From Streptomyces iakyrus (GTDB taxonomy: Bacteria > Actinomycetota > Actinomycetes > Streptomycetales > Streptomycetaceae), in the NCBI RefSeq assembly GCF_000717055.1, contig NZ_JNXI01000016.1:124001-188000 (forward strand): a DNA stretch of 64,000 bases, given 5' to 3'. Position 1 is the first letter of the stretch. Each line of letters begins with the position of its first letter. The notes beneath the pieces were generated by a model. That model was given only the letters and a program-made list of their open reading frames with translations. It was not told where the DNA came from and did no database searches. Both the position numbers and the translations under genes were made by a program. Positions 43,533 through 51,830 of the stretch are shown here, in pieces.

Positions 43533-44563
43533 GGCGTACGTACCTCCTCGGCGGCCCGCTGTGTCTCCTCGGTCCAGCCCGGGCCGAGTCGCAGTCTCCC
43601 CCATGCCGCGTCGTCCAGGGCGACGAGCCGGTCGGCGTGGTCCCGGGCGGGCGGTGAGGCGAGGTCGCCGGGCACGGTCAGCGCGGCGGCGGCCATGAGG
43701 TGACCGTGCCGCAGCCGGTCCCGTACGGGCAGCGCGCGCAGGGTGGCGGAGAGGAACCCGGCGGCGAAGGCGTCCCCGGCACCGACGGCGGCGACGACGT
43801 CGACCCGGGGTGCCGGGACGAAGGTGACGTCCCGGCGCTCGAAGACGGTGGCTCCGGCGGCGCCCTGCTTGACGACCAGCACCTCGGGTTCGGGGAGGGC
43901 GGCGCGGACGGCGTCGGGGCTGTGCAGTCCCCAGGCCTCGTCCTGCCCGACGAACACCAGGTCCGCGCCCCGGGCGAGGTCGCGCAGCACCGCAGGGGCG
44001 TCCGTGTCGCGCCACAGGCCGGGACGGTGGTTGACATCGAAGGAGACCAGGGGCCGGCCGGGGCGGCGGGCGGTCAGGGCGCGCATCAGACCGAGGCAGT
44101 CCGGGGACAGGGCGGCGGTGATCCCGGAGAGGTGCAGCACGCGCCCGGAGCGCACCGCCGCCGGGTCCACCGTGTCGGCGGACATCGCCGAGGCGGCCGA
44201 TCCGGCCCGGTAGTAGGCCACCTCGTGGGCGTCGCCGGCCCGGTCCCCCGCCGTGCGGAAGTAGATGCCGGTCGGACGCGTCGGATCGCGCCGTACGGAC
44301 GCGACGTCGACGCCGTAGGACCCGATCTCCTCGACGAGGTGGTCGCCGAAGCCGTCGGCGCCGACCGCGCTGACCCACCGCACGGAGTGCCCCGCCGCCG
44401 CCAGCACGCACGCCACGTTCGACTCCGCCCCGCCGATCCCCCGCTCGAAGGACGGCACGTCGGCGAGGCGTCCCGGCCGGGAGGGCAGGAACGTGACCAT
44501 GGACTCGCCGAGCGCGACGACGTCCACGACGTCGGGGGCGTTGCAGGGTCCGGTGGGGGTCAC
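43529..44563 (-). CDS. kdgK: PfkB family sugar kinase (2-keto-3-deoxygluconate kinase-like)
   Basis: A 344-residue ribokinase-fold kinase. 'ALGESMVTFLP' and 'GGAESNVACVLA' are the N-terminal substrate-side motifs. 'AAVGAGDAFAAGFLSA' is the PfkB signature with the catalytic Asp. KDG kinases begin with a very similar GE motif, but the substrate could be another sugar acid. GTG start; GAGGAG lies about 11 nt before. It heads the leftward operon kinase-iclR-ridA-gntP. Confidence 0.85.
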   Translation of the reverse strand: MTPTGPCNAPDVVDVVALGESMVTFLPSRPGRLADVPSFERGIGGAESNVACVLAAAGHSVRWVSAVGADGFGDHLVEEIGSYGVDVASVRRDPTRPTGIYFRTAGDRAGDAHEVAYYRAGSAASAMSADTVDPAAVRSGRVLHLSGITAALSPDCLGLMRALTARRPGRPLVSFDVNHRPGLWRDTDAPAVLRDLARGADLVFVGQDEAWGLHSPDAVRAALPEPEVLVVKQGAAGATVFERRDVTFVPAPRVDVVAAVGAGDAFAAGFLSATLRALPVRDRLRHGHLMAAAALTVPGDLASPPARDHADRLVALDDAAWGRLRLGPGWTEETQRAAEEVRTP

Positions 44564-44659
44564 GATGCTCGTAGCTCCTCGGCGCTTCGGTGGGTGGCGG
44601 TTTCATTGACCGGCGGTGGCCGAGATGTTAGACAGCGTTGAGCGACATACGCAATGAAG

Positions 44660-44676
44660 GTTGCAAGCACTGCAAC
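44660..44676. promoter_or_regulatory. candidate IclR operator in the divergent promoter
   Basis: GTTGCA-AGCAC-TGCAAC is a perfect 6-5-6 inverted repeat 20 bp before the deaminase start and 100 bp from the kinase start. The length and symmetry fit an IclR-type operator. Confidence 0.6.
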
Positions 44677-44696
44677 ACCGCTGATCAGGAGGCTCC

Positions 44697-45974
44697 ATGC
44701 CAGCCGACACCGCCGCCGAGTCCCTCGCACGGCTCGCCGCCGAGCGCGTCGACCACCGCTTCAAGGGCCTCCCGCCGGACGCCGACGGGCTGACCGTCGC
44801 CGAGCTGGCCGGCCAGCGCCGCAACCTCTTCACCGGCGGCTTCGCGACGCCCGTGCTCGCGCTGTCCGCCGAGCGCCTGGAGCACAACCTGAAGCTGATG
44901 GAGACGTACGCGGCCCGGCACGGGCTGGCCTTCGCGCCGCACGGCAAGACCTCGATGGCCCCGCAGCTGTTCCAGCGGCAGATCGAGCACGGGGCGTGGG
45001 GCATCACGCTGGCCGTGCCGCACCAGGTGCGGGTGGCGCGGGCCTTCGGGACGCGGCGCGTGTTCCTCGCCAACGAACTGGTCGACGCGGCGGCCCTGCG
45101 CTGGATCGCGGCCGAGCTGGACGCCGACCCGCGGTTCGAGCTGGTCTGCTACGTCGACTCGGTGCGCGGGGTCGAGCTGATGGACGCCGCCCTGCGGGGT
45201 GCCACGCGCCCGGTGGACGTCGTGGTCGAGCTCGCCGCCGGGGAGGGCGCCCGGACCGGGGTGCGGACGGAGGCGGAGTGCGCGGCGGTCGCCGACGCCG
45301 TGGCCGCCAAGCGGACGCTGCGGCTGGTCGGCGTCGCGGGTTACGAGGGCGAGGTGCCCAAGGCCGACACCGAGCGGGTGACGGCGTGGCTGCGGCGGCT
45401 GGTCGCGCTCGCCGCCGACTTCGACGAGGCCGGGCGGTTCGCCGGCCTGGACGAGATCATCGTCAGCGCGGGCGGCAGCGCCTGGTTCGACGCGGTCGCC
45501 GAGGTCTTCGGGGAGATCCCCGAACTGTCCCTTCCCGTACTGAAGCTGCTGCGCTCGGGCGCGTACGTCTCGCACGACGACGGCCACTACCGCAAGCTGA
45601 CCCCGTTCAACCGGGTCCCCGAGGAGGGCGCCCTGGAGCCGGCGTTCCGGCTGTGGACGCAGGTGGTGTCACGGCCGTCGGCCGAGCAGGCCTTCGTCAA
45701 CGCGGGCAAGCGGGACGCGGCCTACGACCTCGACCTGCCCTTCGCGCAGGTGATCCGCCGGGACGGCGCCGAGCGCCCGGCCACCGGCGTGTCCGTGACG
45801 GCCCTGTCCGACCAGCACGCCTGGCTCGCCACCACGCCGGAGGCGGATCTGCAGGTCGGCGACTGGGTCGGGCTCGGGCTGTCCCACCCGTGCACCTCGT
45901 TCGACAAGTGGCAGCTGATCCCCGTCGCCGAGGCCGACGGCACGGTCGTCGACTACGTCCGCACGTTCTTCTAG
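44697..45974 (+). CDS. D-serine dehydratase-like / amino acid deaminase (alanine racemase fold)
   Basis: A 425-residue PLP enzyme of the DSD1/fold-type III group. The PLP lysine lies in 'FAPHGKTSMAPQLFQRQ'. The C-terminal 'DQHAWL' and 'LSHPCTSFDKW' supply the His and Cys zinc ligands that distinguish D-serine dehydratases from racemases. It should eliminate water or ammonia from a D-hydroxy-amino acid, giving a 2-oxo acid plus ammonia. RBS CAGGAGG. It is followed 13 bp later by the D-aminoacylase gene, and the two probably act in sequence. Confidence 0.88.
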   Translation: MPADTAAESLARLAAERVDHRFKGLPPDADGLTVAELAGQRRNLFTGGFATPVLALSAERLEHNLKLMETYAARHGLAFAPHGKTSMAPQLFQRQIEHGAWGITLAVPHQVRVARAFGTRRVFLANELVDAAALRWIAAELDADPRFELVCYVDSVRGVELMDAALRGATRPVDVVVELAAGEGARTGVRTEAECAAVADAVAAKRTLRLVGVAGYEGEVPKADTERVTAWLRRLVALAADFDEAGRFAGLDEIIVSAGGSAWFDAVAEVFGEIPELSLPVLKLLRSGAYVSHDDGHYRKLTPFNRVPEEGALEPAFRLWTQVVSRPSAEQAFVNAGKRDAAYDLDLPFAQVIRRDGAERPATGVSVTALSDQHAWLATTPEADLQVGDWVGLGLSHPCTSFDKWQLIPVAEADGTVVDYVRTFF

Positions 45975-45987
45975 GAGGCCGTCAGCG

Positions 45988-47601
45988 ATGGAAGAACTCG
46001 TCATCCGGGACGCCGACGTCGTCGACGGCTCCGGCTCGGACTCCTACCGGGCCGATGTCGTGGTCGACGGCGGCCGGATCGTGGGAATCGTCAAGGAGGC
46101 CGCGGCGGCCGGCTGCCAGCGGCCGAAGGCGCGCCGGGAGCTGGACGCCGAGGGCCTGGTCCTCTCCCCCGGTTTCGTCGACATGCACGCCCACAGCGAC
46201 CTGGCGCTGCTGCGCGACCCCGACCACAGCGCCAAGGCCGCGCAGGGCGTCACCCTGGAGGTCATCGGCCAGGACGGCCTGTCGTACGCGCCGGTCGACG
46301 ACCGCACGCTCGGCGAGGTGCGGCGGGCCATCGCCGGGTGGAACGGCCCGGGTGACGACATCGACTTCGACTGGCGGTCGGTCGGCGAGTACCTGGACCG
46401 GCTGGACCGCGGGATCGCGGTGAACGCGGCCTACCTGATCCCGCAGGGCACGGTCCGGGCGCTCGCCGTCGGCTGGGAGGACCGCCCGGCCACACCGCGG
46501 GAGCTGGACCGCATGCGGCAGGTGGTGGCCGAGGGCATGGAGCAGGGCGCCGTCGGCATGTCCTCGGGACTGACGTACACCCCGGGCATGTACGCGCGGG
46601 ACGCCGAACTGACCGAACTGTGCCGGGTGGTGGCGTCGTACGGCGGCTACTACTGCCCGCACCACCGCTCCTACGGCGCCGGGGCGCTCCAGGCGTACGA
46701 GGAGATGGTGGCGCTCACCCGGGAGGCGGGCTGCTCCCTCCATCTCGCCCACGCGACCATGAACTTCGGTGTGAACAAGGGCCGGGCACCCGAGCTGCTG
46801 GCCCTGCTGGACGAGGCGCTCGCGGCCGGGTCCGACATCAGCCTCGACACGTACCCGTACACACCGGGCTGCACGACGCTGGCGGCCGTGCTGCCGAGCT
46901 GGGCGAGCGAGGGCGGCCCGGAGGAGACCCTCCGGCGGCTGGCGGACCCCGGCATCGCGGAACGCGTCCGCCACGACCTGGAGGTCACCGGCTCGGACGG
47001 CTGCCACGGCGTGCCCGTCGAGTGGGACACGATCGAGATCTCGGGCGTGGGCGACCCGGCCCTGGCCGATTTCGTCGGCCGGACGGTCCAGGAGTCGGCG
47101 GACCGGCGGGGCGAGGCTCCCTGGGAGACCGCGCGCGGCCTGCTGCTGGCCGACCGGCTGGCCCCGACGATCCTCCAGCACGTGGGCCACGAGGAGAACG
47201 TCCGGGAGATCATGCGCCACCCGGTGCACACCGGCGGTTCGGACGGCATCCTCCAGGGCGCGAAACCCCACCCGCGCGCCTACGGCACCTTCCCGCGCTA
47301 CCTCGGGCACTACGTCAGGGAGTTGGGGGTGCTGTCGCTGGAGGAGTGCGTCGCGCACCTCACGTCCCGCCCGGCGGCCCGGCTGAGGCTGGCGGACCGG
47401 GGGCTGGTCCGCGAGGGATACGTGGCCGACCTGGTCCTGTTCGACCCGGCGACGGTGGCGGCGGGCTCCACCTTCGCGCAGCCGCGCACGCTCCCGACGG
47501 GCATCCCCCACGTCCTGGTCGACGGCCGGTTCGTGATCGAGGACGGCCGGCGCACCGACGTGCTGGCGGGCCGGGCGGTCCGCAGGACTCCTCCCGCGTG
47601 A
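45988..47601 (+). CDS. N-acyl-D-amino-acid deacylase (amidohydrolase)
   Basis: A 537-residue metallo-amidohydrolase. The metal motif HAH is in 'VDMHAHSDLALL'. Later His residues lie in 'YYCPHHRSYG' and 'LHLAHATMNFG', and the catalytic Asp in 'VHTGGSDGIL'. D-aminoacylases normally have a metal-binding Cys in a GNCG loop; here the equivalent reads 'GQDG', so Asp replaces Cys. It probably frees D-amino acids from N-acyl or D-peptide precursors for the upstream deaminase. AGGAGG lies 10 bases before the ATG. Confidence 0.88.
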   Translation: MEELVIRDADVVDGSGSDSYRADVVVDGGRIVGIVKEAAAAGCQRPKARRELDAEGLVLSPGFVDMHAHSDLALLRDPDHSAKAAQGVTLEVIGQDGLSYAPVDDRTLGEVRRAIAGWNGPGDDIDFDWRSVGEYLDRLDRGIAVNAAYLIPQGTVRALAVGWEDRPATPRELDRMRQVVAEGMEQGAVGMSSGLTYTPGMYARDAELTELCRVVASYGGYYCPHHRSYGAGALQAYEEMVALTREAGCSLHLAHATMNFGVNKGRAPELLALLDEALAAGSDISLDTYPYTPGCTTLAAVLPSWASEGGPEETLRRLADPGIAERVRHDLEVTGSDGCHGVPVEWDTIEISGVGDPALADFVGRTVQESADRRGEAPWETARGLLLADRLAPTILQHVGHEENVREIMRHPVHTGGSDGILQGAKPHPRAYGTFPRYLGHYVRELGVLSLEECVAHLTSRPAARLRLADRGLVREGYVADLVLFDPATVAAGSTFAQPRTLPTGIPHVLVDGRFVIEDGRRTDVLAGRAVRRTPPA

Positions 47602-47626
47602 CCGCCCGGCCGGCACCCTGCCCGCC

Positions 47627-48553
47627 TTACGGCTTGGGCAGGGTGCAGCCGCTCGCACTCAGGTCGAGCTTGCTGTCGATCCCGACGCAGGCCGGGATCC
47701 CGTAGGTCTGCTGGGCGTAGTTGATGCCCTTGCGGACGGTCACGGTGCCGTTCGCGTCGACCTCGCAGGGGTTGTTCACCGTGCAGCGCTCACCGTCCTC
47801 GTTGCCGGTGTTGTTGATGGCGACGACCTTGTTGGTGGCCTGGTCGACGACGGGCGAGCCGGACGTACCGCCGATGGTGTTGCAGGCGGAGGTGTAACGG
47901 ACCGAGTCCTTCCAGGTCCAGTCGCCCTCCTTCAGGGTGGGTACGAACCCGTCGATGGTGCAGCTGTAGATGCGCTTCCAGTAGCCGGAGGGGATGCCGA
48001 TGGCGGTGCCGGCGACCGGGTGACTGTCGCTCAGCGTCAGCGCGTTGATGTTGTACGAGCTCTTGATCTGCCCGTACGTGGTGGTCAGCTGGTACAGCGC
48101 GACGTCCGTGTCGGTCATCGTGCCGTAGGCCAGCTTGGCGGCGCGCAGGGTGGCGACGCGCGAGCCGGAGGCGTTGAGCAGGCTGAAGGTGCGGCTGGAC
48201 GCCTTGTCGACGAGGACCTCGCCGGGGCCGGGGAACCCGGACTCCAGGCAGTGGCCGTTGGTCATCACGAGCGCCGGGTCGTTGTCCTCGGCGTCCGGCA
48301 TGCGGACGACGGAGCCGGAGCAGTTGCTGAGCGCGACGGTGCCGGCGAAGTTCACGGCCTTGGCCTGAGGGCCGCGGAGCCCGGACAGCGTCTGCTCCAC
48401 GGACGTGACCACGCCGGAGACGGCGGAGGTGGCCGAGCCCGTGTCCGCGGCCTTGCCGACGCCCGTGGGGGCGGCATCGGCAGCGGTCGCGGGGGCCGCG
48501 CCGGCCCCGGCTATCGCCAGGGCGCAGAACGCGGCGGCGAGAGGTTTTCTCAT
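47627..48553 (-). CDS. secreted trypsin-like serine protease
   Basis: A 308-residue exported protease. The signal peptide 'KPLAAAFCALAIAGAGAAPATA' is followed by a short pro-region. The catalytic triad is visible: His in 'TNGHC', Asp in 'DTDVALYQL' and Ser in 'GGTSGSPV'. Paired Cys residues suggest disulfides. It is a chymotrypsin-fold S1 peptidase of the Streptomyces extracellular type. AGGGGA lies before the ATG. Stops of this gene and the D-aminoacylase converge 25 bp apart. Confidence 0.92.
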   Translation of the reverse strand: MRKPLAAAFCALAIAGAGAAPATAADAAPTGVGKAADTGSATSAVSGVVTSVEQTLSGLRGPQAKAVNFAGTVALSNCSGSVVRMPDAEDNDPALVMTNGHCLESGFPGPGEVLVDKASSRTFSLLNASGSRVATLRAAKLAYGTMTDTDVALYQLTTTYGQIKSSYNINALTLSDSHPVAGTAIGIPSGYWKRIYSCTIDGFVPTLKEGDWTWKDSVRYTSACNTIGGTSGSPVVDQATNKVVAINNTGNEDGERCTVNNPCEVDANGTVTVRKGINYAQQTYGIPACVGIDSKLDLSASGCTLPKP

Positions 48554-48715
48554 GGGGGGTCCCCTCTTGCGACGGAGGCGACCGGAAATCCTCCGGCCGC
48601 CTGCACGATTGTCATGTGCATTGTGATCGCGCAAAGGGGGGCGGCACAAGAACCTGTTCCACAACCGGAATCCCGGCGTCCTGTCCGACCCTACTCAACC
48701 GCCCTCACGGGCCGG

Positions 48716-49525
48716 TCACTTGGGTCCCTTGGTGCCGCCAGGACCGTGTCCGGGTTTCCCGTCGGGCCTGCCGGGGGCAGAGGCCGTGGGGGTGGGGGTG
48801 GTGCCAGTGGGGGCGGTGTCCGTCGGGGCACCGCTCGTGGGGCCGGGGGCCGGGGGCGGGGCGCTGCCCGTGCCGGACGCGGAGGGGGTCCGGCCCGCTT
48901 CGGAGGACGGCGACGCGGACGCCGGGCCGGACGGCTCGTCAGAACCACCCGGCCCGGCGACGAGTGGAGCGTCGGAGGCCTCGGCCGGACGCGACGCCCC
49001 GCTCTCCGCCGTCGGCGACTCCCCCGCCGTCGGGCCCGTGCGGCCGCCCTCGCCGTCCCGCGTCCCGCCGGAAGGCGACCCCGAGAGGGCGAACCCGGCG
49101 ATCAGGGCGACCGCCGACGCGGCGCCCACGGCACCGGCGGCGACCGCCGCGCGGCGCGCGAGCCGGGGAGCCGGCCTGCGCCGGGCCCGGTGTCCCCCAC
49201 CGGCCCGGCCCCGCCCCGGCACCACGGGCAGCTCGCGTGTGTCACCGGCGCCGTCCGCGCCGCCCAGGCCGGCGGGGGGCGGGCCGCCGGGGTACGCCCG
49301 TGTGGCGCCCGCACCGTCGGCGGGGTGCGCACCGGGGCGGGAACCGCCCGGGTGGCCGACACTGCCGTCCCTCGTGTCGTACACGTCCTGCCATCCGTGC
49401 GCCGCCGCCGGATCCGCGTACGCGTCGTAGACGGGGGGCGCGGCGGCTTGCGGCAGGTACACGTTCGGCGCGCCCTGCTGCTCGCGACCGGTCACTCCGT
49501 CGGCGTAATCGAATGGCTTGAACAT
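48716..49525 (-). CDS. single-pass membrane protein with proline/threonine-rich tail
   Basis: A 269-residue protein beginning 'MFKPFDYADGVTGREQQGAPNVYLPQ'. A disordered Gly/Ala/Arg cytoplasmic part (1-135) leads to one membrane helix ('AAVAAGAVGAASAVALIAGFAL', about 137-160) and a Ser/Pro/Thr-rich extracellular tail to the end. A TAGAAT hexamer eight bases before the ATG implies a nearly leaderless message. Conserved N-termini of this kind occur across Streptomyces; the function is unknown. Confidence 0.75.
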   Translation of the reverse strand: MFKPFDYADGVTGREQQGAPNVYLPQAAAPPVYDAYADPAAAHGWQDVYDTRDGSVGHPGGSRPGAHPADGAGATRAYPGGPPPAGLGGADGAGDTRELPVVPGRGRAGGGHRARRRPAPRLARRAAVAAGAVGAASAVALIAGFALSGSPSGGTRDGEGGRTGPTAGESPTAESGASRPAEASDAPLVAGPGGSDEPSGPASASPSSEAGRTPSASGTGSAPPPAPGPTSGAPTDTAPTGTTPTPTASAPGRPDGKPGHGPGGTKGPK

Positions 49526-49651
49526 GGCGGCGAATTCTAGGGACCGAAGGTGCTGGTGGGACAGCGTGCGGCGATATCGCCCCAAATAGCCGCGTCTCAC
49601 GTGGCGGAAAACACGACCCGGCAGCCATTACCGGGCCGTAAGCTCCCACAC

Positions 49652-50863
49652 ATGCAGGTGATCCAGTCGACCAAGCTCGCCAACGTCTGTTACGAGATCC
49701 GGGGCCCGGTTCTCGAGGAGGCGATGCGCCTGGAAGCAGCAGGGCACCGCATCCTCAAGCTGAACACCGGCAACCCGGCAGCGTTCGGCTTCGAGTGCCC
49801 GCCGGAGATCCTGGAGGACGTCCTCCGGAACGTGTCGTCGGCACACGGCTACGGAGACGCCAAGGGCCTGCTGGCCGCACGCCGGGCCGTCGTGATGCAC
49901 AACCAGACCCTCGGCATCGAGACCGACGTCGAGCACGTCTTCATCGGCAACGGCGTCTCCGAGCTGATCGTGATGGCGATGCAGGGCCTGCTGGACGACG
50001 GCGACGAGGTCCTCGTGCCCGCGCCCGACTACCCGCTGTGGACCGCCGCCGTCTCCCTGTCCGGCGGCACCGCCGTGCACTACCGCTGCGACGAGCAGGC
50101 CGACTGGATGCCGGACCTCGCCGACATCGAGCGCAAGGTCACCGACCGCACCAAGGCGCTCGTGATCATCAACCCCAACAACCCGACGGGGGCCGTCTAC
50201 GACGAGGCGATGATCAAGGGTCTGACCGACATCGCCCGCCGGCACAACCTGCTCGTCTGCTCCGACGAGATCTACGACAAGATCCTCTACGACGGGGCCA
50301 CGCACACCCCGACCGCCGCCGTCGCCCCCGATCTGCTCACCCTCACCTTCAACGGCATGTCGAAGGCCTACCGGGTCGCCGGCTACCGGGTCGGCTGGAT
50401 GTCGATCTCCGGGCCGCGCGCCCACGCCGACTCCTACATCGAGGGCCTGACGATCCTGGCGAACATGCGCCTGTGCGCGAACATGCCCGGGCAGCACGGA
50501 GTCGTCGCGGCGCTCAGCGGACGCCAGACGATCAACGACCTGGTACTGCCGGGCGGACGCCTGCGCGAGCAGCGGGACACGGCGTACGAGCTGCTGACCC
50601 AGATCCCCGGCGTGACCTGCGTGAAGCCCAAGGGGGCGCTGTACCTCTTCCCGCACCTCGACCCCAAGGTCTTCAAGATCAAGGACGACCGCCGCATGGT
50701 CCTGGACCTGCTCCGGCGCGAGAAGATCATGGTCGTCCAGGGCACGGGCTTCAACTGGCCGGAGCCGGACCACTTCCGGGTGGTGACCCTGCCGACGGTG
50801 GGAGACCTGACCGACGCCATAGGGCGGATCGGCCACTTCCTGGACGGCTACAGCCAGGCCTGA
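49652..50863 (+). CDS. alaA: PLP-dependent aminotransferase (alanine transaminase-like)
   Basis: A 403-residue class I/II aminotransferase. The PLP lysine is in 'FNGMSKAYRVAGYRVGW'. 'ALVIINPNNPTGAVYDEA' and 'LLVCSDEIYDKILYDG' are the cofactor-anchoring Asn and Asp/Tyr segments. It resembles AlaA, which makes alanine from pyruvate and glutamate. No ribosome binding site is present; TAAGCT lies seven bases before the ATG, suggesting a leaderless transcript. It ends at a good hairpin terminator and is divergent from the membrane protein gene. Confidence 0.88.
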   Translation: MQVIQSTKLANVCYEIRGPVLEEAMRLEAAGHRILKLNTGNPAAFGFECPPEILEDVLRNVSSAHGYGDAKGLLAARRAVVMHNQTLGIETDVEHVFIGNGVSELIVMAMQGLLDDGDEVLVPAPDYPLWTAAVSLSGGTAVHYRCDEQADWMPDLADIERKVTDRTKALVIINPNNPTGAVYDEAMIKGLTDIARRHNLLVCSDEIYDKILYDGATHTPTAAVAPDLLTLTFNGMSKAYRVAGYRVGWMSISGPRAHADSYIEGLTILANMRLCANMPGQHGVVAALSGRQTINDLVLPGGRLREQRDTAYELLTQIPGVTCVKPKGALYLFPHLDPKVFKIKDDRRMVLDLLRREKIMVVQGTGFNWPEPDHFRVVTLPTVGDLTDAIGRIGHFLDGYSQA

Positions 50864-50886
50864 TCCCGCCCGGCCGCGCCACACCG

Positions 50887-50925
50887 ACTGCCCGCTCACG
50901 CTATGTGTGCGGGCAGTCCGGTTTT
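50887..50925 (+). terminator. rho-independent terminator after alaA
   Basis: Stem ACTGCCCGC with GCGGGCAGT (extended by CAC/GTG with one mismatch), followed by CCGGTTTTG. Confidence 0.75.
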
Positions 50926-50940
50926 GTGAAGAACTCAACT

Positions 50941-50955
50941 TTAGACGAAATCTAA
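50941..50955 (+). promoter_or_regulatory. PerR/CatR-like operator
   Basis: TTAGA-CGAAA-TCTAA is a 15-bp inverted repeat. It has the same half-sites and spacing as the boxes of Fur-family redox regulators such as CatR (TTAGA-N5-TCTAA). It lies 40 bp before the next start codon. Confidence 0.6.
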
Positions 50956-50994
50956 GCTAGGATGGTTTCCTGTAAGAACTCAGGAGGCCTTCCC

Positions 50995-51414
50995 ATGTAC
51001 GAACCGATCCGTACCAAGTCGGTCCACAGCACGGTGGACGGCCCCAACCCCGACTTCCCCCACCGCTCCCGCGAGGAAGAGCTGGACATCCAGCTCGCGG
51101 GCCACCTCGCCGCCCTGCTCGCGGTCACGGACGAGCTGCGCGCGACGGAGCCCTCGGCCGACCTGGACACGGCGGCGGAGCGGCTGGCGGAGCAGGTGGG
51201 CCGGCTGCGCGGCGGGCGCACCCCCGTGCGGGCGGCGACGAGCGGCCGACGCGAACGCGGCACCGCAGCCCTGCACCGGCGGGCGCACGCCCTGGCGGGC
51301 CGCGCGCTGGTCGTCGCCGCCTCCCGGGCCGACACAGCGGCCGCGATCCTGGCCGCCGAGCGGATGGACGCCCACTCGGCGGCTCTGGAGCCGCGCGAAC
51401 TCGCGTCCCGCTGA
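50995..51414 (+). CDS. small conserved helical protein
   Basis: A 139-residue protein with an ideal CAGGAGG site. It begins 'MYEPIRTKSVHSTVDG' and then consists almost wholly of Ala/Arg/Glu-rich helices without Cys or membrane segments. I do not recognise a domain. Fur-family-type control is suggested by the operator upstream, so a link to peroxide or metal stress is possible. It is followed by two strong hairpins. Confidence 0.78.
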   Translation: MYEPIRTKSVHSTVDGPNPDFPHRSREEELDIQLAGHLAALLAVTDELRATEPSADLDTAAERLAEQVGRLRGGRTPVRAATSGRRERGTAALHRRAHALAGRALVVAASRADTAAAILAAERMDAHSAALEPRELASR

Positions 51415-51439
51415 GCCCTTCGGGGCTCCCTCACACGGC

Positions 51440-51477
51440 CCCGGTCCGCGCGCACCCGCAGCGACGCGCGGACCGGG
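51440..51477 (+). terminator. 13-bp hairpin after the small helical protein gene
   Basis: Perfect stem 51440-51452 with 51465-51477 and a 12-nt loop, 25 bp after the stop. No U-run. Confidence 0.6.
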
Positions 51478-51493
51478 AGCCACTAACCACTCC

Positions 51494-51531
51494 GTGAGGG
51501 CCATCGGGCACCCCCGCCCGATGGCCCTCAC
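51494..51531 (+). terminator. 16-bp perfect hairpin
   Basis: GTGAGGGCCATCGGGC pairs with its exact complement (51516-51531) around a 6-nt loop. With the preceding hairpin it isolates the RHS locus from upstream transcription. Confidence 0.65.
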
Positions 51532-51830
51532 GCCTGTTGCGCACCAGCACCCGATCGCACCGGCTGTCGGCCGCCGGCGATGGGTATCGGTCAACGTACC
51601 CCTTACAAGTCGGGATAGAACCGCGCATTCCGCCAAGCCACACGGCAGTTGAGGTCGTATCGCCCTGGTTTGGTGCGAGGAAGCGGCGGGGCTGATTCCA
51701 GCCCGCATGCGAAGGGCCTTCAGGGGCACGCCGTCTCGAATTGTGCGCTTCTTGTGACAACTTGTGTGGCTCAGGTGACCGAATGGGTCACCGGTTCTGA
51801 CTGTCTGTCTGACTTCCGTGGGGGAAGCTG

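Larger units (their letters stand above)
51415..51830. other. 416-bp region before the RHS gene
   Basis: Contains two strong terminator hairpins (listed separately), then about 300 bp of promoter region for the RHS gene. No further ORF is supported. Confidence 0.5.
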
